Source: Bacteroidota bacterium (GTDB taxonomy: Bacteria; Bacteroidota; Bacteroidia; Chitinophagales; Chitinophagaceae). From it: 57,018 nt of DNA. The position numbers and the translations under genes were made by a program. The stretch lies in the NCBI GenBank assembly GCA_018267875.1, contig JAFDXP010000072.1, positions 1 through 57,018 on the forward strand, written 5' to 3'. The stretch's first letter is position 1, and every line of letters starts with the position of its first letter. The notes below the pieces were generated by a model. The model searched no databases, was not told the DNA's origin, and saw only the letters and a list, made by a program, of their open reading frames with translations. Shown here in pieces: positions 46,757-56,662 of the stretch.

Positions 46757-49700
46757 TTAATGACTTGACCTACTGCCGCTTCCTTTCCCTATTTTCTTTT
46801 CAGCCTCTAAAGCAATTTGAGATTGTTCAGCATATTTAGCATCAATGATTTCATATTGTTTTTGTGCTTTTTCAAATTCACCTTGTAGTTGTGCAATTCG
46901 TGTTGTTTGTAATTCAGTAGGTCGGGCTTCTTGAGCGCAAAGAGTTCTGTAAAGCTCAGAAATTTGTTCACGAAGCTTTGATTCATCTGCGAAAATTGAT
47001 TTAGACTTTGTAGCTAAAAGCGTGCTACGCAAGGATTCTAATGCTGCATTGTAGTCTTGCAACAGTTTTTTCCCTTTTACAGTTTTCATCAAAGTGTCGT
47101 TTGCTTTCAACATCTTTTGATTGTTGTTGATTTTAGTAGTGAGCTGATAAAGGTTTTCATGAAGTTGGTAAAGTTTCATGGCTGCATCATGTTGGGCTTT
47201 TCGATCTGTTAAACGATAAGATGTATCAGAATTGTCTGGTATAAGCGTCAAATTGGAAGCATATTCTTTATTGCCGATGGTAATTTTTACCGTGTATTTT
47301 CCGGGCATCACCATAGGAGCTATAAACCCTGAGTAATCCGGTTTACTGCCGCCTGTTGCCACTTTGGGCGGTGTGTAGCGCATGTTCCAATACACCATAT
47401 TAATACCCTTTCGTTTAGTGCCAGGCACTTGTTGAATAAGCTTCCCTTGTTCGTCATAAATATTGAGTTTAACATCTCCGGTATTCAATCGTTCTTTGAA
47501 ATAATATTGAATGGGTTGGGTATAGGTATATGAAGGATTTGAAGCTGTCCATCCGCCATTACCAGGAAAGCCTCCACTGCCATATTTTCCCATAGAAAGT
47601 GTCATCGGTTTTGAAGGGAAAATATAGATGGCACTGTCTGCTATTGATTGCGTCAGTTCTCTAATTGGTGTGATGTCATCAAGCACAATAATTCCTCGTC
47701 CGTGTGTCGCTAAAACCAAATCATTGGTAGTTGGATGTATTTGAATGTCGCGTACCATTGCGTATTCCGGAATATTGCTTTTCATTCGAAACCAATCTGT
47801 GCCACCATTTACAGATGCAAACAAACCATTTTCAGTGCCGAGAAATAGTAAGTTTTTGTTCTTGAAATCTTCTTTTATTTTATGGGCAAAGCCTGTAAAC
47901 TCAATACTGTTGATTAGCTGCCAGGTTTTTCCTAAGTCAGTAGATTTGGCTAAGTAAGTTTTCATATCGCCATACATGTGATTGTCGAACGTGGCATAAA
48001 CCGTGTTTTTATCAAACTTTGAAAGCTCAATGCTACTAACCCATGTTTGAGGCGGAATTCCGGCTGTAGCATAGTTTTTGGCAACATTAGTCCATGTTTT
48101 ACCGGCATCCGTTGTCAATTGAAGATTGCCATCATCAGTCCCTACCCAAATTGTTTTTTCATCAAATGGAGATTCTGTTATGGTAAATATGGTGCAATGA
48201 TTTTCTGCGGAAGTGTTATCAGCACTCAGCCCGCCAGATTCTTCTTGTTGTAGTTTTTTCTTATCGTTTGTTGTTAGGTCGGGTGAAATCCGCTCCCAGC
48301 TTCGACCTTGATCTGTAGTACGATAAAGGTATTGAGCACCGGTGTATAAGTTTTTAGTATTTGCAGTTCCCATTGTAATGGGCGTATTCCAGTTCCAGCG
48401 TAGCTTTTCTTCTTTTGGTGTTTGTTGTGGTTGGATGTTTACGGATTTAAGTGTAGTGAGGTTTATGCGCCCCATATTTCCACCTTGATATTCGGCATAG
48501 GCAATATTGGGGTCGTTAAGGTCAGGTTGTGTCCAAAATCCATCACCAAAGTATATGTTCATCCAGTTGGCATTGCCAATTCCGCCTGGAGCTGCACTGG
48601 GGGCTATCCAACTGCCGTTATCTTGAAGCCCTCCATACATGCGATAGGGTTGTTGATTGTCAATGGCTACATGGTAAAACTGACCAACCGGTAAATTTTG
48701 CACAAATAACCAAGTTGCGCCTCGATCCATACTGAAATACACACCGCCATCTGTGCCAAGAAACATTTGGTTTGTATAATTTGGGTTTATCCAAAGTGCA
48801 TGGTGGTCGCTATGTACCCATCCTCCTTCATTGCTTGCTTCGGAAAAAGAATATCCTCCGTCATTTGAATAAGAAAAGCTGAAAGCAGGACGATATACTC
48901 GATTGGCATCTTTGGGGTCGAAAACAATAGTGCTAAAATAAAATGGTCGTGCTGTAACATTCATAGTGCTGCTTTGGCTTTTCCATGTTTCACCGGCATC
49001 TTCAGAAATATAAAGACCGGTTTCTTTTGCTTCCACTATGGCTAATAGTTTTTTAGGATTACTGGGGGCTAATGCTATAGCAACTCGTCCGAATGGTTTT
49101 TGTGGTAATCCATTTTTTAGTTCCTTCCATGATCTTCCTCCATCGGTACTTTTGTAGAATCCACTTCCTTTTCCACCTGAATTAAATGAATAGGGTAGTC
49201 TTCTAAATTCCCAAGTGGTCGCATAAATGGTTTCCGGGTTTTGCGGATCAAGTGCTATATCTGCACAACCTGATTTTTCGTTGATGTAAAGGATTTTGTT
49301 CCATGTTTTTCCGCCGTCTGTTGTCTTATATAATCCACGATGTTTGCTGTCGCACCAAAGAGGACCAGGAGCTGCTACATATACTATATCTGAATTTTTG
49401 GGGTTGATAACAATCTTAGAAATGTGCTCAGTGCTGTCTAATCCAAGTTTTGACCAGTTTTCACCACCATCTGTTGATTTATACAAGCCATTGCCAATTG
49501 AAACAGAATTGCGCATATTGCTTTCTCCGGTTCCGGCAAATACTATATCAGGCTTCGTCTGATCAATAGCTAAGGCTCCTATACTTTGGCAATATTTATC
49601 GAAGATGGGTTTCCAAGATGCTCCGGCATTGGTGCTTTTCCAAATCCCTCCTCCTGCTGTGCCGGTATAAATTGTTTTGTTGTCGGAAATGACACCTTCA

Positions 49701-49843
49701 ATTGCGGTAATGCGCCCACTCATAGTGCCGGGACCTAATTGTCGGGCTTCCATGACACCAAAGGTGGCACTGTTTATTTTTGTTTGAGCTTGGATACAAG
49801 TAGATACCAAGAATAGCACAGGGAGCAGAATCTGACGTTTCAT
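46757..49843 (-). CDS. Secreted Asp-box/BNR beta-propeller protein (VPS10/sortilin-like)
   Basis: The start at 49843 gives a clear signal peptide (MKRQILLPVLFLVSTCIQAQ) and 1028 residues; an in-frame extension to 49993 adds 50 residues without sense. At least nine Asp-box repeats of the form S/T-x-D-x-G-x-x-W are visible (STDGGENW, TTDGGKTW, STDGGRSW, SEDAGETW, SMDRGATW, TTDQGRSW, TTDAGKTW, STDLGKTW), forming one or two beta-propellers over about 30-740. A beta-sandwich follows, and the last 150 residues are coiled-coil-like helices. No catalytic residues of sialidases can be named. Common in Bacteroidota as an exported protein of unknown role; no T9SS tail is present. Confidence 0.88.
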   Translation of the reverse strand: MKRQILLPVLFLVSTCIQAQTKINSATFGVMEARQLGPGTMSGRITAIEGVISDNKTIYTGTAGGGIWKSTNAGASWKPIFDKYCQSIGALAIDQTKPDIVFAGTGESNMRNSVSIGNGLYKSTDGGENWSKLGLDSTEHISKIVINPKNSDIVYVAAPGPLWCDSKHRGLYKTTDGGKTWNKILYINEKSGCADIALDPQNPETIYATTWEFRRLPYSFNSGGKGSGFYKSTDGGRSWKELKNGLPQKPFGRVAIALAPSNPKKLLAIVEAKETGLYISEDAGETWKSQSSTMNVTARPFYFSTIVFDPKDANRVYRPAFSFSYSNDGGYSFSEASNEGGWVHSDHHALWINPNYTNQMFLGTDGGVYFSMDRGATWLFVQNLPVGQFYHVAIDNQQPYRMYGGLQDNGSWIAPSAAPGGIGNANWMNIYFGDGFWTQPDLNDPNIAYAEYQGGNMGRINLTTLKSVNIQPQQTPKEEKLRWNWNTPITMGTANTKNLYTGAQYLYRTTDQGRSWERISPDLTTNDKKKLQQEESGGLSADNTSAENHCTIFTITESPFDEKTIWVGTDDGNLQLTTDAGKTWTNVAKNYATAGIPPQTWVSSIELSKFDKNTVYATFDNHMYGDMKTYLAKSTDLGKTWQLINSIEFTGFAHKIKEDFKNKNLLFLGTENGLFASVNGGTDWFRMKSNIPEYAMVRDIQIHPTTNDLVLATHGRGIIVLDDITPIRELTQSIADSAIYIFPSKPMTLSMGKYGSGGFPGNGGWTASNPSYTYTQPIQYYFKERLNTGDVKLNIYDEQGKLIQQVPGTKRKGINMVYWNMRYTPPKVATGGSKPDYSGFIAPMVMPGKYTVKITIGNKEYASNLTLIPDNSDTSYRLTDRKAQHDAAMKLYQLHENLYQLTTKINNNQKMLKANDTLMKTVKGKKLLQDYNAALESLRSTLLATKSKSIFADESKLREQISELYRTLCAQEARPTELQTTRIAQLQGEFEKAQKQYEIIDAKYAEQSQIALEAEKKIGKGSGSRSSH

Positions 49844-49911
49844 TTGGAATAATTCTAGGCAAAGTTGCTGAAAAAAGCTAAAAGTGTTTTTGAGAATTGT
49901 ATCTAAAATGA

Positions 49912-49942
49912 AGAAGCCCCTCTTTTGAAGGGACTGCTTTAT
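49912..49942 (-). terminator. Weak terminator after the LolA-like gene
   Basis: GAAGCCCCTC and GAGGGACTGCTT pair with one bulge, just beyond the stop of the 49962-50669 gene and upstream of the Asp-box gene. The T tract is interrupted, so efficiency is uncertain. Confidence 0.45.
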
Positions 49943-49961
49943 TGTTTTTTGAAATAATGAT

Positions 49962-50669
49962 TTACAAGGCCGGTTTAAAAATCTTGTCTTCAACTTTAGG
50001 GTTTACTTCTACAGACTTTAGTGTAACAGGCCCGTTAGGAGATTCAATAGTAAATGGAACAGTAATGCCTTCAGGTAGTTTTTTAAAATTGCTGAATGTA
50101 GTCGCTACTTCCATTTCTTTGCCATTTGCTTTCATCTTTTGGCTTTCTTTCAATTTGTAATAGTTGCCGGCATCAAAGAACATTGTTTTTTCTTTGCCTG
50201 ATTTTTCAATCAGTTTAATTTTAAACACTTCTGTTCCTTCCATGTCGTCTTTACCAAGAAATTCTACCTTGCTTCCTTTTGCTTTATAGTCAACCAATTC
50301 ACCTTGAATATCCAATTGGTCTTGCATTTCTTTTACATCATCTGCAGTCATTGGTTCCGGCTTTTGTTGTCCTTGAATCGGGAAAAACATCCAACCTTCT
50401 TTGTCCGTAACAATCTGATAGTTGTTGGCATCCATGATTGTGAGGTCAAGGCGAAACCCTTTTTTATTAACTGTTGTCATCGTAACCGGAATTTCCATTC
50501 CTTGTGCAGTTACGCTTCCGGACATTTTCATTGTGTTTATTTTTTTCCAAGTGTCAGCTCCGCCAATAGCTGTTAAGTGTTTGGAAATAACTTCTTCCGC
50601 GGATTGTGCAAAAGCAGTGGACGTGGTCAATAGGATTCCTAAAACAAGAGGTAGTTTCAATAATTTCAT
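49962..50669 (-). CDS. Periplasmic LolA-like outer-membrane-lipoprotein-sorting-type protein
   Basis: The 235-residue protein has a signal peptide ending STAFAQ. The mature part begins SAEEVISKHLTAIGGADTWKKI, the usual start of Bacteroidota LolA-like proteins, and continues as an open beta-barrel pattern (MKMSGSVTAQGMEIPVTMTT, GFRLDLTIMDANNYQIVTDK, EGWMFFPIQG). It may bind a lipid or lipoprotein in the periplasm; it is not necessarily the true LolA. It lies directly upstream of the Asp-box gene on the same strand. Confidence 0.82.
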   Translation of the reverse strand: MKLLKLPLVLGILLTTSTAFAQSAEEVISKHLTAIGGADTWKKINTMKMSGSVTAQGMEIPVTMTTVNKKGFRLDLTIMDANNYQIVTDKEGWMFFPIQGQQKPEPMTADDVKEMQDQLDIQGELVDYKAKGSKVEFLGKDDMEGTEVFKIKLIEKSGKEKTMFFDAGNYYKLKESQKMKANGKEMEVATTFSNFKKLPEGITVPFTIESPNGPVTLKSVEVNPKVEDKIFKPAL

Positions 50670-50759
50670 TTTTCTGTTTTTTTAAAAGGAAATAAAAGTA
50701 GGGAAGAGAAACCAAATGAAAATGCAAAAATTAAAAATGAAGGGAAGCGTTAAGATCAA

Positions 50760-50794
50760 AAAAAGCGTAGAAGTTTTTTATTTCTACGCTTTTT
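50760..50794 (-). terminator. Terminator of the glmS operon
   Basis: AAAAAGCGTAGAA and TTCTACGCTTTTT form a perfect 13-bp stem with a 9-base loop. On the minus strand it runs into TTTTTTTT, about 30 bases after the glmS stop. Confidence 0.95.
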
Positions 50795-50824
50795 AATTGT
50801 TTTAAAATCAAGTTGATTTTCTAC

Positions 50825-52663
50825 TTATTCTACCGTAACAGATTTTGCCAAATTTCGAGGCTGATCTACGTTGCAACCGCGTAGAATGGCTATATGGTAA
50901 GATAGCAATTGAAGGGGAACTATGGTTACTAAAGGCGAAAGCACTTCTTCAGTTGCCGGCACTTCAATAATATGGTCTGCCATAGATCGAATATGGGTGT
51001 CTCCTTCGTTCACAACGGCAATCACCTTTCCCTTACGAGCTTTTACTTCTTGAATATTGGAGACTATTTTTTCATAAGCACTGGCATTGGTAGCTAAAAA
51101 TACTACTGGCATATTTTCGTCTATCAAAGCAATAGGTCCATGCTTCATTTCAGCAGCCGGATACCCTTCAGCGTGGATGTAGGAGATTTCTTTTAGCTTG
51201 AGTGCACCTTCTAATGCTACAGGAAAGTTGTAACCTCTTCCGAGATACAAGAAGTTGCTGGCATCTTTGTATATAGCGGCGATTTCTTGAATTTGTTTAT
51301 CTAATTTCAGGGTGGCTTCAATTTTTTGTGGCATGTGCTCTAACTCATACAATATCTCACGAAGTTTAGAAACAGAAATGGTACCTTTTTCTTTTGCAAT
51401 TTGTAAGGCTATCAGCGTGAGTATGGTAATTTGAGCCGTAAAAGCTTTGGTTGATGCAACACCAATTTCAGGGCCTGCATGTGTGTAAGAACCAGCATGT
51501 GAGATGCGGGCAATAGATGAACCAATAACGTTGCAAATGCCGTAAATAAGTGCTTGGCGATCTTTTGCTAGTTCAATGGCTGCTAAAGTGTCTGCGGTTT
51601 CACCAGATTGCGAAATGGCAATCATCACATCTTTTTCACCAATTATCGGGTTGCGATATCGAAACTCAGATGCGTATTCTACTTCTACTGGAACACGTGC
51701 TAAATCTTCGATTAAATATTCTCCCAATAGTGCAGAATGCCAAGATGTACCACAAGCAGAAATAATAATTCTGTTAGCCGTGTTTATACGATTAGTGTAT
51801 TCACTCAGCCCACCTAATTTAATCCACCCTTGTTCAGCATTCATGCGTCCGCGCAAAGCATCTGCAATAACCTTTGGTTGCTCATAAATTTCTTTCAGCA
51901 TAAAGTGGTCAAACCCACTTTTCTCAATGGCTTCGAGGCTTAATTCTAATTTTTGAATAGCATGAGATTTCTCAATGTTGCCAAGCGTTTTGATATGATA
52001 GCTACCATCGCGGCTGATACAAGCATATTCTTGGTCATCGAGGTAAATTACATTTTTGGTGTATTCTACAATAGGCGAAGCATCTGAAGCTATGAAAAAT
52101 TCATCTTCACCAATACCAATAACCATTGGGCTACCTTTTCGGGCTGCAATTAAATGGTCGGGATCGTGGCGATCAATCACTACGATGGCATAAGCACCTA
52201 CAACTTCATTTAAGGCAGAACGAACAGCATCTTCGAGGTTTAATTTGTCTTGCTTTCTTACCTCTTCAATCAGATTTACCAATACTTCGGTATCTGTATC
52301 AGATTTAAAAGTATAGCCGCGTTTGATCAATTCTTTTTTTATAGAATCATAGTTCTCAATGATGCCATTATGAATCAATGCTAAGTCGCCTGAGTTTGAC
52401 AAATGCGGGTGTGCATTCACGTCGTTTGGAACACCGTGTGTAGCCCAGCGAGTATGCCCGATACCAATGGTTGCAGAAACATCTTTACCATCCGTGAATT
52501 CCTCTAACTCGCTAACCTTTCCGGCTTTTTTATAAACATGCAGATTACCATTTAATACAGCAATACCGGCACTGTCATAGCCGCGATACTCTAATCTTTT
52601 TAAGCCTTTTAGTAAAATGGGAAAGGCTTGCTTGTTTCCGATGTAACCAACAATTCCACACAT
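50825..52663 (-). CDS. glmS: Glutamine--fructose-6-phosphate aminotransferase (isomerizing)
   Basis: The 612-residue enzyme makes glucosamine-6-phosphate for peptidoglycan and LPS. After Met removal, Cys is N-terminal (MCGIVGYIGN), the nucleophile of the glutaminase domain (about 1-240). Two SIS sugar-isomerase domains follow with ISACGTSWHSALLGEYLIED and AISQSGETADTLAAIELA, and the C-terminus NLAKSVTVE is canonical. It is the last gene of a three-gene operon (glycogen-synthase-like, DUF4270, glmS) with an 18-base gap before it. No glmS ribozyme-like leader was found in the small gap. Confidence 0.97.
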   Translation of the reverse strand: MCGIVGYIGNKQAFPILLKGLKRLEYRGYDSAGIAVLNGNLHVYKKAGKVSELEEFTDGKDVSATIGIGHTRWATHGVPNDVNAHPHLSNSGDLALIHNGIIENYDSIKKELIKRGYTFKSDTDTEVLVNLIEEVRKQDKLNLEDAVRSALNEVVGAYAIVVIDRHDPDHLIAARKGSPMVIGIGEDEFFIASDASPIVEYTKNVIYLDDQEYACISRDGSYHIKTLGNIEKSHAIQKLELSLEAIEKSGFDHFMLKEIYEQPKVIADALRGRMNAEQGWIKLGGLSEYTNRINTANRIIISACGTSWHSALLGEYLIEDLARVPVEVEYASEFRYRNPIIGEKDVMIAISQSGETADTLAAIELAKDRQALIYGICNVIGSSIARISHAGSYTHAGPEIGVASTKAFTAQITILTLIALQIAKEKGTISVSKLREILYELEHMPQKIEATLKLDKQIQEIAAIYKDASNFLYLGRGYNFPVALEGALKLKEISYIHAEGYPAAEMKHGPIALIDENMPVVFLATNASAYEKIVSNIQEVKARKGKVIAVVNEGDTHIRSMADHIIEVPATEEVLSPLVTIVPLQLLSYHIAILRGCNVDQPRNLAKSVTVE

Positions 52664-52681
52664 AGGATTGGGAGTGTTTTT

Positions 52682-54100
52682 TTATAATTTGGCGTAATAA
52701 ATTTTTAATTTTATTTTTAGGTTGTTGTCGCTCAGGTTTCTTCCACCTGCCAGAAGTCTATAAGCTCCAGGGAAAGTAACAGCCCCATTTAATCGCAAAT
52801 GTAAGGTATCTCTTTGGTCTATAACAGCCCTTTGAAGTTCACGTGGAATGTTGAGTACATACTGTGAATAGGTAACACCGTTATTTACGTAATCTCGTCT
52901 CAATCCGTCCATAAAAATCAAAGGTTCAGAACTGGTCAATGGATAGCGGTCCTGAATACTGACAACTGTGTCGCCTTGCACACGAACTGGATATAGTCTT
53001 GAAGGCGGATAATAAATATCCGATTGATCGCCTGCCATTTTGTATTGAGTGATGATTAATTCAGCTTTTATAATGGGTTTGGCAGGAAGATTTTTAGCAA
53101 AAGGGATGAGAATGTCTAAGGCTGCACCGGGTTCATTTTGCACAACTACTATAGAGTCTGAAATCGTAGGTGAGACAATCAAATTGCCTGCTAATTTCCC
53201 CGAAAAATTTCGAGTAAAACGATTGTAGTGGGCATCCTTTGTTTGGTCAAAATAGAAGGAAGCATACTTTACGGAATCTCCTGTTCCGCTACTGGCATCG
53301 GTGTAGAAAAATTGAATGTTTGCACGTGTAAAATCAGAACCTCCATTCAGCAAAAAATAGTAAAGCGCATTGCCGTTATTAGTGTCAGCAGTGGTGATAT
53401 AAAACCCTCTTTGGAAATTGAGAAAATCGCTGTATGCCCCCAATGCACTGCCGCTTGTTTTGGCAGCTTCCGTTGCAATACGGTTTACAAAATCTTGACT
53501 GAGTTTGATACGAACATGGGCATTCTGCATTATTCCTCGAACGCTTACAGAATCCTTAATGCGTTGATGGCTGGCGTTTGCATTAAAGCCAATCCTTGCA
53601 CTGCCTATGCTGGTGGCATTGTAAGCAGTGAAAGAGTTTGCATAATAGCTGCTATCCACTCGAATAGAGTCATTATTGGCAATTTCATAAACCAATAGTT
53701 CTTGCTCCAAATTGGAAAGGGTAGTATCTCCCCAAGCAAAGCCGGAAAATGGAAGTATTAAAATAGCGGAATCCGGTGTTTTGGGAAATGAATACCCTAA
53801 ACTGGGAGGAACAACCTGAAAATAAAATCCTGCTGTGGTTTTTCCGGCTATCGGATCGGTAGAAACTGTGCCAAGTGCATGATAGATAGGTATTCCTGAA
53901 ATGCTGACACTGGTTTTTAATTTACCCGAAATAGCCGTTTTGGTTAGAATGGTTAGCGTGTCCGGGATAGAAACCGTATTGGCTGTGTCGCCCACGGAAA
54001 TAACGCTTGAACCAAGGATTGTGTCTTCTTTACAACCGGCAATAAATAAACCTAAGCAGGCAAAAATGACTGCCAGAAGATTGAAAAAACGAGGTTTCAA
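52682..54100 (-). CDS. DUF4270 family lipoprotein
   Basis: The reading frame has no ATG between the upstream stop and the signal sequence, so TTG at 54100 is the likely start (472 residues). Signal peptide with lipobox FIAGC (Cys23), then KEDTILGSSVISVGDTANTV, typical of DUF4270, and beta-strand-rich sequence to the end. The family is restricted to Bacteroidota and commonly lies between the glycogen-synthase-like gene and glmS. Its role is unknown; a cell-envelope function is inferred from lipidation and context. Confidence 0.85.
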   Translation of the reverse strand: MKPRFFNLLAVIFACLGLFIAGCKEDTILGSSVISVGDTANTVSIPDTLTILTKTAISGKLKTSVSISGIPIYHALGTVSTDPIAGKTTAGFYFQVVPPSLGYSFPKTPDSAILILPFSGFAWGDTTLSNLEQELLVYEIANNDSIRVDSSYYANSFTAYNATSIGSARIGFNANASHQRIKDSVSVRGIMQNAHVRIKLSQDFVNRIATEAAKTSGSALGAYSDFLNFQRGFYITTADTNNGNALYYFLLNGGSDFTRANIQFFYTDASSGTGDSVKYASFYFDQTKDAHYNRFTRNFSGKLAGNLIVSPTISDSIVVVQNEPGAALDILIPFAKNLPAKPIIKAELIITQYKMAGDQSDIYYPPSRLYPVRVQGDTVVSIQDRYPLTSSEPLIFMDGLRRDYVNNGVTYSQYVLNIPRELQRAVIDQRDTLHLRLNGAVTFPGAYRLLAGGRNLSDNNLKIKLKIYYAKL

Positions 54101-54136
54101 AAGGAAAAAATTTGAGCGAATGTGTATAAATAATTT

Positions 54137-54961
54137 TTAAGACTCTGTTAAGCTTTTGTAGAGTTCAAAAAGCTCCGTAATATCATCATTCCAGCTCTCT
54201 TCAAACTTGATCACTTTTTTAGTTCGGCTCGGCTTAATTTCTTCAACAATTTCTTGGTCTAAATGCTGGTCTCCTAAAATAACTACATCTGAACTTTTAC
54301 TGGCCCCCAACGTCAAAGCAGTATTTGTACCGGCTTTGTAGGTGTCTAAGTCTTTTTCTTTTATGTCAGCACTGACTAATGCCTTTTTGATAAAATCATC
54401 ACTCAATTTTTCAGAAAACTGATCGTTTTGAGCGGTAAAAATAACTTTTGAATAATTAAATACTGGTTCTTTTTTATAAGCAGTTTTAAGGTATGTAGGA
54501 ATGAGCGATGTCATCCAACCGTGGCAGTGAATAACATGGGGCGGCCATCCGAATTTCTTCACTGTTTCCAGCGCACTCTTACAGAAAAAAATCATGCGCT
54601 CGGCATTGTCATCATAGAAATGGTCTTTGTCATCTCTAAGATCAAATTTACGCTTGAAGTAATCTTCATTATCCATGAAATATACTTGCAACCTCGCATT
54701 GGGAAGTGAGGCTACTTTAATGATCAAAGGATAGTCATCTTTGTCAATAATAATATTGATACCCGACAAACGAACTACTTCGTGCAAGCGATGCCGACGT
54801 TCATTGATGGTGCCGAAACGAGGCATGATTACCCGAATCTCTAAGCCTGAATCAAAGGTCTTGATGGCAAGGCGGTTGAGAATGTTTGCAAAGTCGGTAA
54901 ACTCAATGTAGGGGGAAAGTTCGTTGGCAACAATTAAAACTCTTTTTTTGTCTGCAGACAT
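54137..54961 (-). CDS. Glycogen/starch synthase-like protein (N-terminal GT5 domain only)
   Basis: The 274-residue protein matches the N-terminal half of glycogen synthase: RVLIVANELSPYIEFTDFAN, LEIRVIMPRFGTINERRHRL, and IHCHGWMTSLIPTYLKTAY. The C-terminal half, which carries the main ADP-glucose site, is missing, and the usual KTGGL motif is replaced by sequence at EFTDFAN. The length is the norm for this Bacteroidota family, so this is not a truncation by recent damage. Glucan synthesis is therefore doubtful. First gene of the operon, divergent from panC. Confidence 0.88.
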   Translation of the reverse strand: MSADKKRVLIVANELSPYIEFTDFANILNRLAIKTFDSGLEIRVIMPRFGTINERRHRLHEVVRLSGINIIIDKDDYPLIIKVASLPNARLQVYFMDNEDYFKRKFDLRDDKDHFYDDNAERMIFFCKSALETVKKFGWPPHVIHCHGWMTSLIPTYLKTAYKKEPVFNYSKVIFTAQNDQFSEKLSDDFIKKALVSADIKEKDLDTYKAGTNTALTLGASKSSDVVILGDQHLDQEIVEEIKPSRTKKVIKFEESWNDDITELFELYKSLTES

Positions 54962-55017
54962 GGATGGTTTGTATTAGAAAATACCTTGAAAAATATACCC
55001 TTAAAAAATTAAGACTG

Positions 55018-55025
55018 CAAAATTA
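55018..55025 (-). promoter_or_regulatory. -7 element of the glycogen-synthase-like/glmS operon
   Basis: TAATTTTG on the minus strand matches TAnnTTTG, with a TTG about 16 bases upstream. A TTACTTTG box for panC lies on the other strand at 55047-55054, so the two promoters are nearly back to back. Confidence 0.5.
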
Positions 55026-55077
55026 CGAAAATGTTGAATTCCAACCTTACTTTGCAAACGCCAACAAGCAATTTTTG

Positions 55078-55929
55078 ATGATAATTTTCAAAACAGAAGC
55101 AGATATTCAGAATTATTTGTCTGATTTACGATTAAAAAGTAAGTCTATCGGCTTTGTGCCAACAATGGGCGCATTGCACGCCGGACACGGTTCTTTAGTC
55201 CTAAAAGCAAAGGATGAAAGTGATTGCGTTGTATGTAGTGTGTTCGTCAATCCTACTCAGTTTAATGACAAAGCTGATTTTGAAAAATATCCCATTACTC
55301 GAGAGGCTGATTTGGCACTTTTACTCGAATGGGGGTGCAATGTTGCTTTTTTTCCCGAAGTATCTGACGTTTATCCAAATGGTATGACTGCAAATTCAGC
55401 ATTCGATTTTGGATATTTAGACACCATTTTAGAAGGTGCAAAAAGACCGGGACATTTTCGAGGGGTCGCGCAAGTAGTGTCCCGATTATTGGATATTGTC
55501 AAACCTACGGATTTATTTCTGGGACAAAAAGATTTTCAACAATGTATGGTGATTCAGCAGTTGCTGAAATTGAAAGAAAATCCCTACCATACCAAATTGC
55601 ATATTTGCCCTACTGTTAGAGAGGCTGATGGATTAGCCATGAGTTCGAGAAATAAATTGTTGTCAGAGCCACAAAGGACTTTGGCTGCTACCATCTATCA
55701 ATGTCTGGTGTCTATTCAATCCAAACAATCAACAGATTCTTTTTCGGTTGTGCAACGCGAATGTTTAGACTTGTTGACAAAAAAAGATTTTGTACCGGAA
55801 TATGTTTCTATTGCTGATGCCGACACTCTTTCATTGCTTGAAGACTTTGACGTAAATCGAAAAATGGTTGCTTTAATTGCAGCAAAAATTGGTCATGTTC
55901 GATTAATAGATAACCTCTTGTTGAACTAA
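55078..55929 (+). CDS. panC: Pantoate--beta-alanine ligase (pantothenate synthetase)
   Basis: With ATG at 55078 the enzyme is 283 residues, the family norm; a TTG/ATG-extended frame to 54964 would run through the promoter region. It ligates pantoate and beta-alanine with ATP in coenzyme A synthesis. The ATP motif PTMGALHAGHGSLV (HxGH), FVNPTQFND, FLGQKDFQQ and the KMSKS-like AMSSRNKLLS are present. It stands alone here; panD and panB are not in the window. Confidence 0.95.
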   Translation: MIIFKTEADIQNYLSDLRLKSKSIGFVPTMGALHAGHGSLVLKAKDESDCVVCSVFVNPTQFNDKADFEKYPITREADLALLLEWGCNVAFFPEVSDVYPNGMTANSAFDFGYLDTILEGAKRPGHFRGVAQVVSRLLDIVKPTDLFLGQKDFQQCMVIQQLLKLKENPYHTKLHICPTVREADGLAMSSRNKLLSEPQRTLAATIYQCLVSIQSKQSTDSFSVVQRECLDLLTKKDFVPEYVSIADADTLSLLEDFDVNRKMVALIAAKIGHVRLIDNLLLN

Positions 55930-56662
55930 TATTTGTCTATAAGACATACAGTTAATCTTAGAATTTTGGCATTTTGATCAAATTTGGTGCTTAAAATGGT
56001 CTGAATCATAAGATCGGAAAAGGTTTAAGCAATTTGAAAGTGCTTTTATTCAACCTGTTTTTTTGTGACCAAAATTGAGACAAAAATGTGCAGTTTGAAG
56101 TAGTAAAAACGTCGTAAAAAAAAATAACGGAAAAGGGGAGCAACGGTATCGTTGCAGTGATTGTTTCCACCATTTTTGAGGAGTAATTTGGGTGTTAGAG
56201 AATGTTGTCAGTTTATATAATTTTGTAAATATATTACATGTTTTCAGATTGATTATAAGCCAGGGTATCTTACAATAGGCACAATTATGGACTGTTTAAT
56301 ATCTTATCGGTAGAATGAACAAGGCATTTACTAATGAACAGAACCTTAGTGAGGAAAGTTGAAGAATATTGTACAGACCTATAAATTGAACTGGCATCGT
56401 GGGCTAATGGTCGAGAAGAAAAGGGTTTTATCAAATGGCATGTTCATCTAAAAGCAAAAGTAGGGAAATGGATTTTCGCGATTTAGACATGCCAATAGTT
56501 GTAAAAAGAATGTCATTCAAAAGCTGTTCTCTATCGTTTACGCATCATGCTTATTTGCTCACAAGTTGTTCCCCAAGATTCTATTCAAACAATTGCGTAC
56601 CCTTGGATTTCCCCACAACAGCAAGAGAATCGAAAATCTGTGCAACTTAAACCATCAAGTAC
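55930..56662. other. 730-bp region with decayed mobile-element sequence
   Basis: No intact gene was found. Short frames have low-quality composition. A zinc-ribbon-like fragment of a transposase (56103-56179) is the only recognisable piece. No promoter or terminator could be named with confidence. Confidence 0.5.
56103..56179 (+). pseudogene. Probable insertion-sequence transposase zinc-ribbon remnant
   Basis: The frame reads KNVVKKNNGKGEQRYRCSDC then FHHF and a stop. NVVKxNG..QRYRCxxC..HF is the second half of the zinc ribbon that starts many IS transposases. The first CxxC pair is damaged upstream and downstream frames are broken, so it is at most a relic. Confidence 0.4.

Noticed and set aside
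49844-49993. 50-residue N-terminal extension of the Asp-box protein
   Set aside because: It lies before a clear signal peptide and overlaps the terminator of the preceding gene.
54137-54961. Truncated glycogen synthase as a recent pseudogene
   Set aside because: The short length and operon position are, as far as I recall, usual for this Bacteroidota family, so it was kept as an intact gene.
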